From Acidobacteriota bacterium (GTDB lineage: Bacteria > Acidobacteriota > Terriglobia > Acidiferrales > UBA7541), in contig PMAA01000193.1 in NCBI GenBank assembly GCA_003152355.1, positions 1-37,308 of the forward strand: a stretch of 37,308 nucleotides of DNA, read 5' to 3'. The position numbers and the translations under genes were made by a program. The notes below the pieces were generated by a model. The model was not told the origin of the DNA. It did no database searches and worked only from the letters and a program-made list of their open reading frames with translations. Below are positions 9,606 through 18,578 of the stretch, piece after piece. The first letter of the stretch is position 1; every line of letters starts with the position of its first letter.

Positions 9606-10964
9606 TTATTCCGCCGCGACAGCGCGGAATGGCCACGTTGCCGAAAGCTTGGCGCGAATCAGAAACACCACGATGCCTACGGCCAGCGTCAGTATCCCCA
9701 CGCCGACATAGCCCCATCCTGACGTAGTAAAGACGAACGCCCAGCCGAAAAACGCAATCACGGCCGGCAATGGATACAGCCACATCTTGAAGGGTCGCGC
9801 TGAGTCCGGAAATTTCTTGCGCAACAGCGGAATTGCATACACCTGCCCGAGAAACTGCACGAGGATTCGCGTGGTAATCAGCGCGCTGATCACCTGATCG
9901 AGTTTGAAGAACGCCGCGCCGATGGAAACGGCGCCAAGAACGAGCAGCGAAACATACGGATAATTCTTCGTAGGGTGCAGCTTTCCGAAAACGCGAAAGA
10001 AATAGCCGTCGTTCGCCGCCGCATACGGAATGCGCGAGTATCCGAGAAGAAGCGCGAAGACGGAGCCGAACGCCGTCCAGAGAATCATCACCGTGATAAC
10101 GATCGCGGCGTTGCGTCCGTACAGGCGTTGCATGAAATCGGAAACGAGGAACGTTGAATTCATCGCTTCGCGCCACGGCACGACCCCTATCAACGCGAGG
10201 TGGATGAGGATATATCCAACGGCGCAAACGGCAATCGAATACAGGATCGAGCGTGGAATCACGCGGCCGGGATCGCGGACTTCATCGCCGATATAGCATA
10301 CGTCGTAATAGCCCATGTAGTTGTATACGGCGACGAGGGTCGCGCCGCCGAGACCCAGGAAAAATCCGCGCTGGAATGCGAATGCTCCTGGCGGAAAATC
10401 AAACGCGAGTTTCGCGTTGAAATGCGGAAAGCCGACGATGAGTACGGCCGCCATGGTGGCAAGGGTTCCAATCCACAGCGTGACCGTGACTTTGCCGAGA
10501 AAATTGATTCGCCTGCTCAACAGAATCACGGCAACGACCCCGACGCCCGCTGCTACAAACTGCTGGCCGCGCATCGTGAGCCCAGGCCAAAGATACGCCG
10601 TGTAATTTCCGAAGCCGATCATTCCAGACGCAATTTCAAGCGGCCCGCTGATCACGAATTGCCAAATGAAGAGGAAAGCCATCAGGCGGCCCCACGTCTG
10701 ATGCCCGTAAGCCTCCCGCAAGAAGTGGTACGTGCCGCCTGAACCGGGCAAAGCCGCGCCGAGTTCGCTCCAGATCATGCCGTCCGCCACGACAATCAGC
10801 GCGCCAGTGATCCAGCCAAGCATCGCCTGCGGGCCGTTCATTGTCGCCATTAAGAGAGGAATGGTGATGAACGGGCCGACGCCGACCATATTTGTGATGT
10901 TGAGCGCGGTCGCTTGAAGCAGGCCGAAGCCGCGAGTCAGGTGCGGATTGGAATCGTTGGCCAT
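9606..10964 (-). CDS. APC-superfamily amino acid/amine permease
   Basis: 452 aa, multiple hydrophobic helices; LLQATALNITNMVGVGPFITIPLLM and ALPGSGGTYHFLREAYG motifs of APC transporters; ATG start. Confidence 0.92.
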   Translation of the reverse strand: MANDSNPHLTRGFGLLQATALNITNMVGVGPFITIPLLMATMNGPQAMLGWITGALIVVADGMIWSELGAALPGSGGTYHFLREAYGHQTWGRLMAFLFIWQFVISGPLEIASGMIGFGNYTAYLWPGLTMRGQQFVAAGVGVVAVILLSRRINFLGKVTVTLWIGTLATMAAVLIVGFPHFNAKLAFDFPPGAFAFQRGFFLGLGGATLVAVYNYMGYYDVCYIGDEVRDPGRVIPRSILYSIAVCAVGYILIHLALIGVVPWREAMNSTFLVSDFMQRLYGRNAAIVITVMILWTAFGSVFALLLGYSRIPYAAANDGYFFRVFGKLHPTKNYPYVSLLVLGAVSIGAAFFKLDQVISALITTRILVQFLGQVYAIPLLRKKFPDSARPFKMWLYPLPAVIAFFGWAFVFTTSGWGYVGVGILTLAVGIVVFLIRAKLSATWPFRAVAAE

Positions 10965-10984
10965 TTCTTAAACTGAGGCGCGCC

Positions 10985-11013
10985 ATTGTAGCCGCGGGAT
11001 ATGAGCGAAGCAA
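10985..11013 (-). promoter_or_regulatory. Candidate sigma70-type promoter for the APC permease
   Basis: Minus strand TTGCTT-17 bp-TACAAT (-35 at 11008-11013, -10 at 10985-10990), about 21 bp upstream of the ATG. Confidence 0.4.
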
Positions 11014-11031
11014 TGGAAGAGATGGGCCCGG

Positions 11032-11044
11032 CGTTTAATAAACG
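11032..11044. promoter_or_regulatory. 13-bp palindrome CGTTTAATAAACG, candidate operator upstream of APC permease
   Basis: Reverse complement is CGTTTATTAAACG, identical to 6767-6779; 68 bp upstream of the APC start codon. Confidence 0.6.
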
Positions 11045-11206
11045 GGAAAGGTTTCGGCGTCTTTTTCGAGAATTTGAACAAATCGGAGGCCGGCGACATT
11101 TGGCAACAGAACCGGAAGGCGGAGGCCTGCGGGCTCTGAATTCATCGTATATCTCCGAGTGGATCAGCGGCGACGATTCATCTGCGACGATTCGAGACTT
11201 GTTGAA

Positions 11207-12529
11207 TCAGTCCGCGTCGTGATTCGGTGGGATCTCGACCCCAGACTGCTTTCGAACGAGACGCAGCGGCCTCAGCAGAGACTGCATGGCCGCCGACCAG
11301 ACGCTTCCATGCGCGGCGGTCCATTCGTCTTCGGCCGGTTGCGTCGCGACACGCCAGAGGTATTTCATACCTTCGAAGCGTTGCGGAACCAAACGAGCGC
11401 GGAACCAAGCGCGTTGCAGCAGATTCCATTCTTCAGGACGCGCGGAGAGCAGTTTTCGCTCTACGTGCTGCGTGAGAGAGCCCACCGTGCGGTCGGCTTG
11501 GATTCTCTCAAATACCGGCACTGGAAGCCGCGTGTCGAGCATATCGTGCGCCAGCGAAAGTCCCAGAAGCAGCATTCGCTCGGTGTTCAGCGATTCAGCG
11601 GTATCGAACACGAGATCCCAATTCACGCGGCCCGCCGAGCTAATCAATTCGGAAAGATCCGTAACCCAGGCCAGCTTGGCCCAAAAATCCTTGGCGCCGT
11701 GCACACAGAGCACAACGAGAGCGTCCTCTGTGCAGAATGTGCGCACGTTCGTGCCACCGACGGAAACGTTGACGAGTCTCTCTCCAAAGGTATCGAGATC
11801 GGCGCGCACGGGAAAATGACGCATCGTGTATTCGGTATGCAACTCAAGTAGGCACTCGCTATCTTCACCGCGATAAGTGTACTCGCCAGGAATGCGCACG
11901 AGTGGCATGCCCGGTTCGTGAGGCCATGGAAAACGCGCGCGAAAGCCGGAGGATAGCAGCGCGGAGTTTGCCTCGGCCATGCTTTGCTGGGGCACGATGA
12001 TGTCAATATCGTGGAACTGCCGGTACGCGAGATCGCCGTACGCCTGAGCCGCGAGGACGGGTCCTTTGTACGGAATCGCGTTGATATTGCGAGATTCGAA
12101 AAGTTCGAGAACTCGAAGCAGTTCGGTGGAGAGGTAGAGCGAGCGAGTGGCGTTCGTTCGAAAAGCCTTTTCGAGACGCTCGAGCCAAAGCGGCGGCACA
12201 CGAGTTTCAAATTTTCGAAGGTGCTCGAAAACGAGCGGAGTCAACCCCATCCGATCCGCAGCGGCAATGACAGCTGCCCAATTCAGGTCTGGTCGCACGA
12301 GGAGGCGAATGCGATCAATGTAAGCGGCGCTCAATCGCGTGCGTGCGCAGCAGAGCACGAGTTGAATTTCGGGGCGTAGTTCGTCTCGGCGTCCTGGGGT
12401 CACTTGGGGAGGGCTCGCTTGGGAGGTGTCGCGTTTCGGCACAACCAAGAGGTTCCGGTCGCCCGGGCCCGATATCTGAGGCGCAAATCCACGCTTGCAT
12501 CTTAAATCAACGGCAGGCCAAGAGACCAC
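11207..12529 (-). CDS. Nucleotidyltransferase family protein (NTP_transf_5-like)
   Basis: INAIPYKGPVLAAQAYGDLAYRQFHDIDIIVPQQSMAEANSALLSSGF (KGx..., DxDxx nucleotidyltransferase motif). GTG start; exact start uncertain. Confidence 0.8.
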   Translation of the reverse strand: MVSWPAVDLRCKRGFAPQISGPGDRNLLVVPKRDTSQASPPQVTPGRRDELRPEIQLVLCCARTRLSAAYIDRIRLLVRPDLNWAAVIAAADRMGLTPLVFEHLRKFETRVPPLWLERLEKAFRTNATRSLYLSTELLRVLELFESRNINAIPYKGPVLAAQAYGDLAYRQFHDIDIIVPQQSMAEANSALLSSGFRARFPWPHEPGMPLVRIPGEYTYRGEDSECLLELHTEYTMRHFPVRADLDTFGERLVNVSVGGTNVRTFCTEDALVVLCVHGAKDFWAKLAWVTDLSELISSAGRVNWDLVFDTAESLNTERMLLLGLSLAHDMLDTRLPVPVFERIQADRTVGSLTQHVERKLLSARPEEWNLLQRAWFRARLVPQRFEGMKYLWRVATQPAEDEWTAAHGSVWSAAMQSLLRPLRLVRKQSGVEIPPNHDAD

Positions 12530-12550
12530 TGCTGTGCGTGCCAGGTAACA

Positions 12551-12859
12551 TCAAGCAGCATAATGCAATCGTTGGCGGGTTTCCGGGAGCGGGCCGTTCC
12601 GTAGCCGCTTTAGTTTCGTCCTGAGTGTGGAGGGATCGAGGCCTGCACCGTGGCAGACAGTGTCAAAATCCTTGCCGCCTTCAAATAGAAATACTTCGGC
12701 CTCGCGATGGGTTCTCGCGTTGTTTGACCGCCATTCGTCCACGGCCAAAAGCAGCACTGCCGCCCAAAGCCTGCGTTCGGGATCGGGGCCTTCCTCGCGT
12801 TCCGATACTCGATCGTCTAACTGATCGCGAAATTCAATTACCGCCGTTGTGGTCTCCAT
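12551..12859 (-). CDS. Conserved-looking hypothetical protein with C-terminal HTH-like segment
   Basis: 102 aa from ATG 12859; FDTVCHGAGLDPSTLRTKLKRLR; 21 bp upstream of the nucleotidyltransferase ORF, same strand. Confidence 0.55.
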   Translation of the reverse strand: METTTAVIEFRDQLDDRVSEREEGPDPERRLWAAVLLLAVDEWRSNNARTHREAEVFLFEGGKDFDTVCHGAGLDPSTLRTKLKRLRNGPLPETRQRLHYAA

Positions 12860-13107
12860 GGTTCCCGCCGTAAGCGCGTCTGCTGTGTTCCGATGAATTG
12901 CTGTGCGCCATATGAACAGCTGCACGATGGAGGCCAACCCCGGCTCGACTTTGGGACAGGCATGTGATGTACCAAGTCGGTTGTCTGCCTATACTTGGCG
13001 TACTTATCAACATTTTGAGTACGGCCTGTGGAATTGTCACATCGGGAAACTATCCCGTTTTGGAACAAACGGGCGTTTACTACATGCTCGGGGGGCTCTA
13101 GCGGTGG

Positions 13108-15993
13108 TTACAATTTTGTGCGTTTTGTGGCCAGCGCCTCGCGCAGTTTGTGCGCAAGCGTGCTCATCGTGAACGGCTTCTGAAGGAGCAGGACGTCCGA
13201 AGAAAGAATACCATGATGAATAATAGCCTGATCAGTGTAGCCGGACATGTATACGACGCGGATATCCGGCCGCAGAGATTCCACCCTCTTCGCAAGATCA
13301 CTTCCGCTGATGCCCGGCATCACGATGTCCGTCATGACGAGATCGATCGGGCCAGAATGCTTTGACACGAGCTCAATAGCGGCGTTGCCGTCTTCGGCGA
13401 CGAGCACTTTGTAGCCACAACTTTCGAGGTATTCCTTGGCGAGATTCCTGACGCCTTCTTCATCCTCGACCAGGAGCACCGTTTCCGTGCCGCGCGGAAG
13501 CGCAGCCGCGGCCGGCTTTTTTTCTTGCGGAGCGACTTCCTCTTCAACGGAGGGCAGATAAATCTTGAAAGTCGTGCCTTTGCCGATTTCGCTATAAACC
13601 CAAACGTATCCGCCACTTTGTTTCACGATTCCATAGACGGTCGCTAGCCCGAGCCCCGTTCCCTTCCCTTTTTCCTTGGTGGTGTAGAAGGGCTCGAAGA
13701 TGTGCGCCTGTGTGTCGGCATCCATGCCGCAGCCATTATCAGTGACCGCGAGCATCACGTACCGGCCGGGCATCAGGACCATAGGGGCCCGAGAATAGCT
13801 ATTGTCGAATTCGACGTTTGCGCTTTCGATGGTGAGCTTGCCGCCGCGCGGCATGGCATCGCGCGCATTGACCGCCAAATTCATGATCACCTGTTCGATC
13901 TGGCTTCGATCGGCTTTGACGCGCTTAAGATCGGGTGCGTTCACGGTGACGAGCTCGACGTCTTCGCCGATCAGGCGACGCAGAATCTTGCCCATATCGG
14001 ACACGACCGCCTGAACATTCAACACCACCGGCGCGAGCATCTGCTTGCGGCTGAAGGCCAGAAGCTGGCGCGTGAGCGAAGTTGCGCGCTGCGAGGCTTC
14101 TTGAATCTGTTCCGCGTTGCGGCGCAGGGACTCGCCCGGCTTCATGCGATCGGTAAGCAGCTCGGCATGACCCTGGATGACCATCAGGAGATTGTTGAAG
14201 TCATGGGCAATTCCGCCGGCCAGGCGCCCCACGGCTTCCATCTTCTGCGCTTGACGGAGTTGTTCCTCGAGCTTCTTGCGGTCGCTGACGTCAAGCGCCA
14301 TGCAAATCGCGCCTTCGCAGCGGCCGTTTTCGTTGCGGAGCGGTTCAGCGTGACACGCATAGGAGCCGTTGCGCCATTCCATGTGAAATGTGTTTGGCTC
14401 GCCCATCACGGCGCGGCGGTGCGAAGTGATTGGCAAAAAATTGGCGTCACTGGTTTCGAAGAAATCCGACAACGTCTTGCCGACGATTTCATTGGCATGC
14501 AGGCCGACACGCGTGAGACCGGCGCCCATGGCGGATGTGAACCGGAGGTTCTTGTCGATCGTCCATAGTATGGCGGGCAACTGCTCGATGAGGACGCGGA
14601 GACGCGCTTCACTCTCGCGCAACGCCACTTCGTGGCGTTTCCGCTCGATCGCCAGCGCTATCTGACCCCCGACCGAAGAGAGAAACTCGAGATCACGCTG
14701 CGTGTATGCGCCCGGATCCTGGTAATGCTGGACCACCAAAACACCAATCGTTGCCGACGGAGATCGCAACGGGACACCGAGCCATGAGGGCGAAGGGGTG
14801 CCCACCAGTTCAACTTTTCCCTGTTCCACCAGCCGGTCAAACACCAGCTGCGGAATCAGCATCGCCTTGCCGGTTCGAAAAACGTAGGCCGTGCAACTCT
14901 GGCCAACTCTTTGCGGGGGAGGCGCCGTGTCGAACTGATCGGCGAGAAACGGAAAATGGAACATGTCGGTGGCAGGTTCGTGCAGCGCCACGAAACAATT
15001 CTCGGCGTACAGAACTTTTTTGAGCGCGGCGTGGATGCCGCGCAGCAAGTCATCCAGATTGTCCGTCATGCTGACGCTGCGGATGATTTCCATCGAAGCC
15101 TGGCGTTCAGTCTCGGCGCGCTTTCGTTCGGTGATGTCTTCGACGGTACCTTCGTAATAGAGTAGCTTGTCCTGTTCGTCGCGAACGGCGTGCGCATTTT
15201 CGTTGATCCAGACGCGCTTGCCGTCGCGCCGGATCAGTTCGTATTCGAAGCCTTCGACGTGATCCTGCTCCTCCATGATTCGCTTGAACTCTTCGCGGCG
15301 CCAAGGGTCGGCATATAGCTGGTTTCCGATATTCTCGATTGACCCCATCATGTCGGCGGGCGAGCTGTAACCGAAGAGACGCGCGAGCGCGGGGTTGGCG
15401 CTCAGATAGCGGCCTTCGGCGGTTGTCTGGAAGATTCCCTCGATGGCGTTCTCGAAAAGCGTGCGGAGACGTTCCTCGGCCACGCGCTGTGCGCGCTCGG
15501 CACTCTTTCGCTCGGTGATGTCCTCGTACATGCCGATGGTGCCGATTTGGCGCCCGTGCATGACGAGCGGGACGCCGATGATTTGAACGTCGAGAAAGAA
15601 TCCATCACGGCGGCGGCGGCGCGTCGTGGCGCGTACCGTCGATCCGGTGCCGACGCGTCTTGTCAGGTCGCTCGCCTCATTCGCCAGATTCTCTGACGCA
15701 ATCAAATGGTCCAATCCCTGGCCTTTCAATTCGCGCTGCGTATGCTGGAACAGCCGCTCAAATGCGGGATTGCACATCTCCACGCAGTCGTTGGCGTCCA
15801 GAACGACGATGGCGATTGGATTATTTTCGGTAAGGGACTGCAGGTAAGCGGTCTGAAGATCCTGCGCGCTATCGGAGGCGCGCACTGCGGGGCTCGCGTC
15901 CGTCTGCGAACGCGGACGCTCAATTGAATCAACCGAATCAACAATTATTCGAGTCGTATCCGCCATGCGAGCGGTCAAGCCGGCCAAGGGCAC
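13108..15993 (-). CDS. Hybrid sensor histidine kinase: PAS-PAS-GAF-PAS-HisKA-HATPase-REC
   Basis: PAS segments, GAF (CTAYVFRTGKAMLIPQ...WLGVPLRS), H-box GRLAGGIAHDFNNLLMVIQGHAELL, GKGTGLGLATVYGIV, REC TVLLVEDEEGVR...VMTDIVMPGISG...LLQKPF. GTG 15993 or ATG 15966 start. Confidence 0.95.
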   Translation of the reverse strand: MPLAGLTARMADTTRIIVDSVDSIERPRSQTDASPAVRASDSAQDLQTAYLQSLTENNPIAIVVLDANDCVEMCNPAFERLFQHTQRELKGQGLDHLIASENLANEASDLTRRVGTGSTVRATTRRRRRDGFFLDVQIIGVPLVMHGRQIGTIGMYEDITERKSAERAQRVAEERLRTLFENAIEGIFQTTAEGRYLSANPALARLFGYSSPADMMGSIENIGNQLYADPWRREEFKRIMEEQDHVEGFEYELIRRDGKRVWINENAHAVRDEQDKLLYYEGTVEDITERKRAETERQASMEIIRSVSMTDNLDDLLRGIHAALKKVLYAENCFVALHEPATDMFHFPFLADQFDTAPPPQRVGQSCTAYVFRTGKAMLIPQLVFDRLVEQGKVELVGTPSPSWLGVPLRSPSATIGVLVVQHYQDPGAYTQRDLEFLSSVGGQIALAIERKRHEVALRESEARLRVLIEQLPAILWTIDKNLRFTSAMGAGLTRVGLHANEIVGKTLSDFFETSDANFLPITSHRRAVMGEPNTFHMEWRNGSYACHAEPLRNENGRCEGAICMALDVSDRKKLEEQLRQAQKMEAVGRLAGGIAHDFNNLLMVIQGHAELLTDRMKPGESLRRNAEQIQEASQRATSLTRQLLAFSRKQMLAPVVLNVQAVVSDMGKILRRLIGEDVELVTVNAPDLKRVKADRSQIEQVIMNLAVNARDAMPRGGKLTIESANVEFDNSYSRAPMVLMPGRYVMLAVTDNGCGMDADTQAHIFEPFYTTKEKGKGTGLGLATVYGIVKQSGGYVWVYSEIGKGTTFKIYLPSVEEEVAPQEKKPAAAALPRGTETVLLVEDEEGVRNLAKEYLESCGYKVLVAEDGNAAIELVSKHSGPIDLVMTDIVMPGISGSDLAKRVESLRPDIRVVYMSGYTDQAIIHHGILSSDVLLLQKPFTMSTLAHKLREALATKRTKL

Positions 15994-16160
15994 AGAAACC
16001 CCTGGGATGGCCCCAGACTCGTATCATGTATGGCGACCGCAAAACTGACAATGGTACCTTCGTACCAACGATGAAGAAAACACAGGGGTTATCAACGCGG
16101 AACAGCGGGTAAACATATTCTAAAATTGGTCTTGAATGAGTGTTGAAAACGCGCCCACGA

Positions 16161-17849
16161 CTATGGCTTCGCCGGCGGAGGTTCCGGGATCGCCTCGCCA
16201 TCTTTTCGCGGATCGGAGGCGCCAAAATTGATTTTGTTCTTGAAATCGCGAAGCACCGCCTGGCCTCCGCCAAAGTGCGAAGAAAAGCCAAGCCACTCCG
16301 TGATCAAGTGTCCGCGCGAGGTTAAGTCGTCGCGAACTGCCTGGGGGACGCGATGTTCCATGTCCACGTCGCAGCCGGAGAATGTGTACTTCGTGAAACG
16401 CGGTGTCTCGAGGGCGGCTTGTATGTTCATTCCGCCGTCGGCGATGTCGGAGACAAATTGCGCGTGAGCCTGCGCTTGATTGAAACCGCCCATGATACCG
16501 AAGGCGATTCGCTCGTCCCCGCGCGTCATGAAGCCCGGAATGATCGTGTGCAGCGGACGCTTGTGGCCCGCAAGCGCGTTAGGAGACGCCGGGTCGAGGC
16601 TAAAGAGGCCGCCTCTGTTCTGGAGCACGAAGCCTGCGCCGCCGGCGACAACGCCGGAGCCAAACCCGCTGTAATTGCTCTGTATCAGCGAGACCATGTT
16701 GCCTTCGGAATCGACGACGGTGAGATAGGTTGTGTCTCCGCCTGCTGGCAGCGTCCCCGCCGCAACATTGCAGTTGGCGCGCTTCATGTCAATTTGCGCG
16801 GCGCGATTTTTGGCGTACTCCTTCGACAGCATTTGCGCGACGGGAATCGCGCTGTATTTCGGGTCGCCGACATATCTCAAAAGGTCCGCGTAGGCCAGCT
16901 TCTTGGACTCGATCATCACGTGCAACGCATCTGCCGACAACGAGCCAAACTGCGCCACGGGAAACCGCTCCATCAGATTCAGCATTTCAAGCGCGGCGAT
17001 TCCCTGCCCGTTCGGCGGAATTTCGTACACGGTCCAGTCGCGATAGGTCGTCGAAATCGGCTCGACCCACTCGCTGGAGTAGGCGGCAAGGTCGTCGAGG
17101 TTCATCGTGCCGCCCAGGCTGCGAGATGTTTCTACGATGGCGCGCCCGATCGGGCCTTCGTAATACGCATCCCGGCCCCCTGCAGCGATTTTTTCGAGGG
17201 AATTCGCGAGATCCGCGTTGCGAAACACCTCGCCTAATCTCGGAGAGTGGCCGCCAGGAATGTAAGTTTTCGAGAAGTTCGCGTCCGCTGCAAAACTGGG
17301 AGAATCTACCACCCAATTTTCGGCCGTTCGCTCGGGAACGGGGAAACCTTCGCGCGCATAGTGAATTGCCGGCGCAAGCACTTCGGCGAATTTCTTCCGT
17401 CCGAAGCGGTCGAGCAATTTCGCCCAGCCATCCACCGCGCCGGGAACTGTTACGGAATTGATGCCCGATTGAGGCATCGCTGTAATTCCATGCGATTTCA
17501 GAAAATCAATCGTCAAGCCGGCGGGCGACCAGCCGCTTGCGTTGATCCCGTACAGTTTCCCCGTCTTCGCATCGTAAACAATTGCGAAGAGGTCGCCGCC
17601 GATGCCGTTCATCATCGGCGCGACCACGCCCATCACGGCATTCGTGGCCACCGCCGCATCAATTGCGTTGCCACCATGCGCGAGAATCGTCGCGCCGGCT
17701 TGAGCCGCGAGCGGGCTTTCGGCAGACACAATCCCGCCGCGGCTCACAACCATCGAGCGCCCTTGATCTCGATCTTGGGCGTGGATACCGAGCAAAAAAC
17801 TCATCCCCGCGAGCAAAACGAACAACAGGCTGGCAGCAACGCTCTTCAT
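16161..17849 (-). CDS. ggt: Gamma-glutamyltransferase (secreted)
   Basis: GGIVSAESPLAAQAGATILAHGGNAIDAAVA, catalytic region AGGDTTYLTVVDSEGNMVSLIQSNYSGFGSG, FGIMGGFNQAQAHAQ; signal peptide after ATG 17849. Confidence 0.93.
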   Translation of the reverse strand: MKSVAASLLFVLLAGMSFLLGIHAQDRDQGRSMVVSRGGIVSAESPLAAQAGATILAHGGNAIDAAVATNAVMGVVAPMMNGIGGDLFAIVYDAKTGKLYGINASGWSPAGLTIDFLKSHGITAMPQSGINSVTVPGAVDGWAKLLDRFGRKKFAEVLAPAIHYAREGFPVPERTAENWVVDSPSFAADANFSKTYIPGGHSPRLGEVFRNADLANSLEKIAAGGRDAYYEGPIGRAIVETSRSLGGTMNLDDLAAYSSEWVEPISTTYRDWTVYEIPPNGQGIAALEMLNLMERFPVAQFGSLSADALHVMIESKKLAYADLLRYVGDPKYSAIPVAQMLSKEYAKNRAAQIDMKRANCNVAAGTLPAGGDTTYLTVVDSEGNMVSLIQSNYSGFGSGVVAGGAGFVLQNRGGLFSLDPASPNALAGHKRPLHTIIPGFMTRGDERIAFGIMGGFNQAQAHAQFVSDIADGGMNIQAALETPRFTKYTFSGCDVDMEHRVPQAVRDDLTSRGHLITEWLGFSSHFGGGQAVLRDFKNKINFGASDPRKDGEAIPEPPPAKP

Positions 17850-17887
17850 TCGTTCCACTCGCTTTGATTTGCTGTGCTGTGCGGCGG

Positions 17888-18424
17888 CTACGATGCCTTC
17901 TTGCGCGATGCGGGAGGCACGACGCCATTGTTGCGGTAATACACGACGAGCTGGCCGTAGTGCTCGCCCATATGCTCGATGTAACCAGTCCAATAATCGA
18001 GATGCTTCAGAATTTCGGCGTCGCCGCTTTGTTGAATCGCGGTCGCGCCATCGGCCACCGATTTCTTGAGGTAATCAACGATCTGCGCTTTGGTCTTAAA
18101 CTGGTCTGCCGGCGGATTGTCGCCCTCCACTCCCAATTTTTTCTTCACCGCCAGGTTGACCATCTCATAATTCGATCCCGCGAGGTGGCGCATCACGTCG
18201 GCAAAGCTCCGGACGTCGGGGTTCGGCCGATAGCCGTACTTGTCTTCCGGCCAATCTTCAGCCATGGCCACGAGCCGATTGCCGATGTCGTTCCAGTTAT
18301 CGAGGATCGCTGACGTCGGCGTCACCGGCTTCTTCTGTGCACTGTCCTGAGCGCGTGCCGCAGTCCCTGCGATCAAGAATGCGAGTGCGGCCAAGATACT
18401 CCCTGCAAACAAACGTCTCTTCAT
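17888..18424 (-). CDS. DinB-family protein, exported
   Basis: Signal peptide; WNDIGNRLVAMAEDWPEDKYGYRPNPDVRSFADVMRHLAGSNYEM...HMGEHYGQLVVYYRNNGVVPPAS; RBS AAGGAG before ATG. Confidence 0.87.
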   Translation of the reverse strand: MKRRLFAGSILAALAFLIAGTAARAQDSAQKKPVTPTSAILDNWNDIGNRLVAMAEDWPEDKYGYRPNPDVRSFADVMRHLAGSNYEMVNLAVKKKLGVEGDNPPADQFKTKAQIVDYLKKSVADGATAIQQSGDAEILKHLDYWTGYIEHMGEHYGQLVVYYRNNGVVPPASRKKAS

Positions 18425-18578
18425 GAATTTTCTCCTTCGGAAATTTACCCCGCCGCGCGCCCCAGGGCGGGCCTAAGACTATCCATGTTGGGCCACCAAG
18501 TCTAGAGGAACACTCTTTGAACGCTCTTTGCGGAGAAGGATTGCTGGGAACAATCGATTCGCTTTGCGCCGCGATACT

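Noticed and set aside
2104-11145. Shared string GCGGGCTCTGA at about 2119 and 11127 with GGAGGC just upstream
   Set aside because: An 11-nt match is expected many times by chance in 37 kb; flanks do not align.
11001-11222. 73-aa + strand ORF MSEAMEEMGPAFNKRE...
   Set aside because: Composition is plausible, but there is no clear RBS, it covers the APC promoter and palindrome, and it overlaps the nucleotidyltransferase 3' end; not called without conservation data.
13702-14568. 288-aa + strand ORF inside the histidine kinase gene
   Set aside because: Antisense shadow of HisKA/HATPase region.
16353-17237. 294-aa + strand ORF inside ggt
   Set aside because: Antisense shadow of gamma-glutamyltransferase; no recognisable domain.
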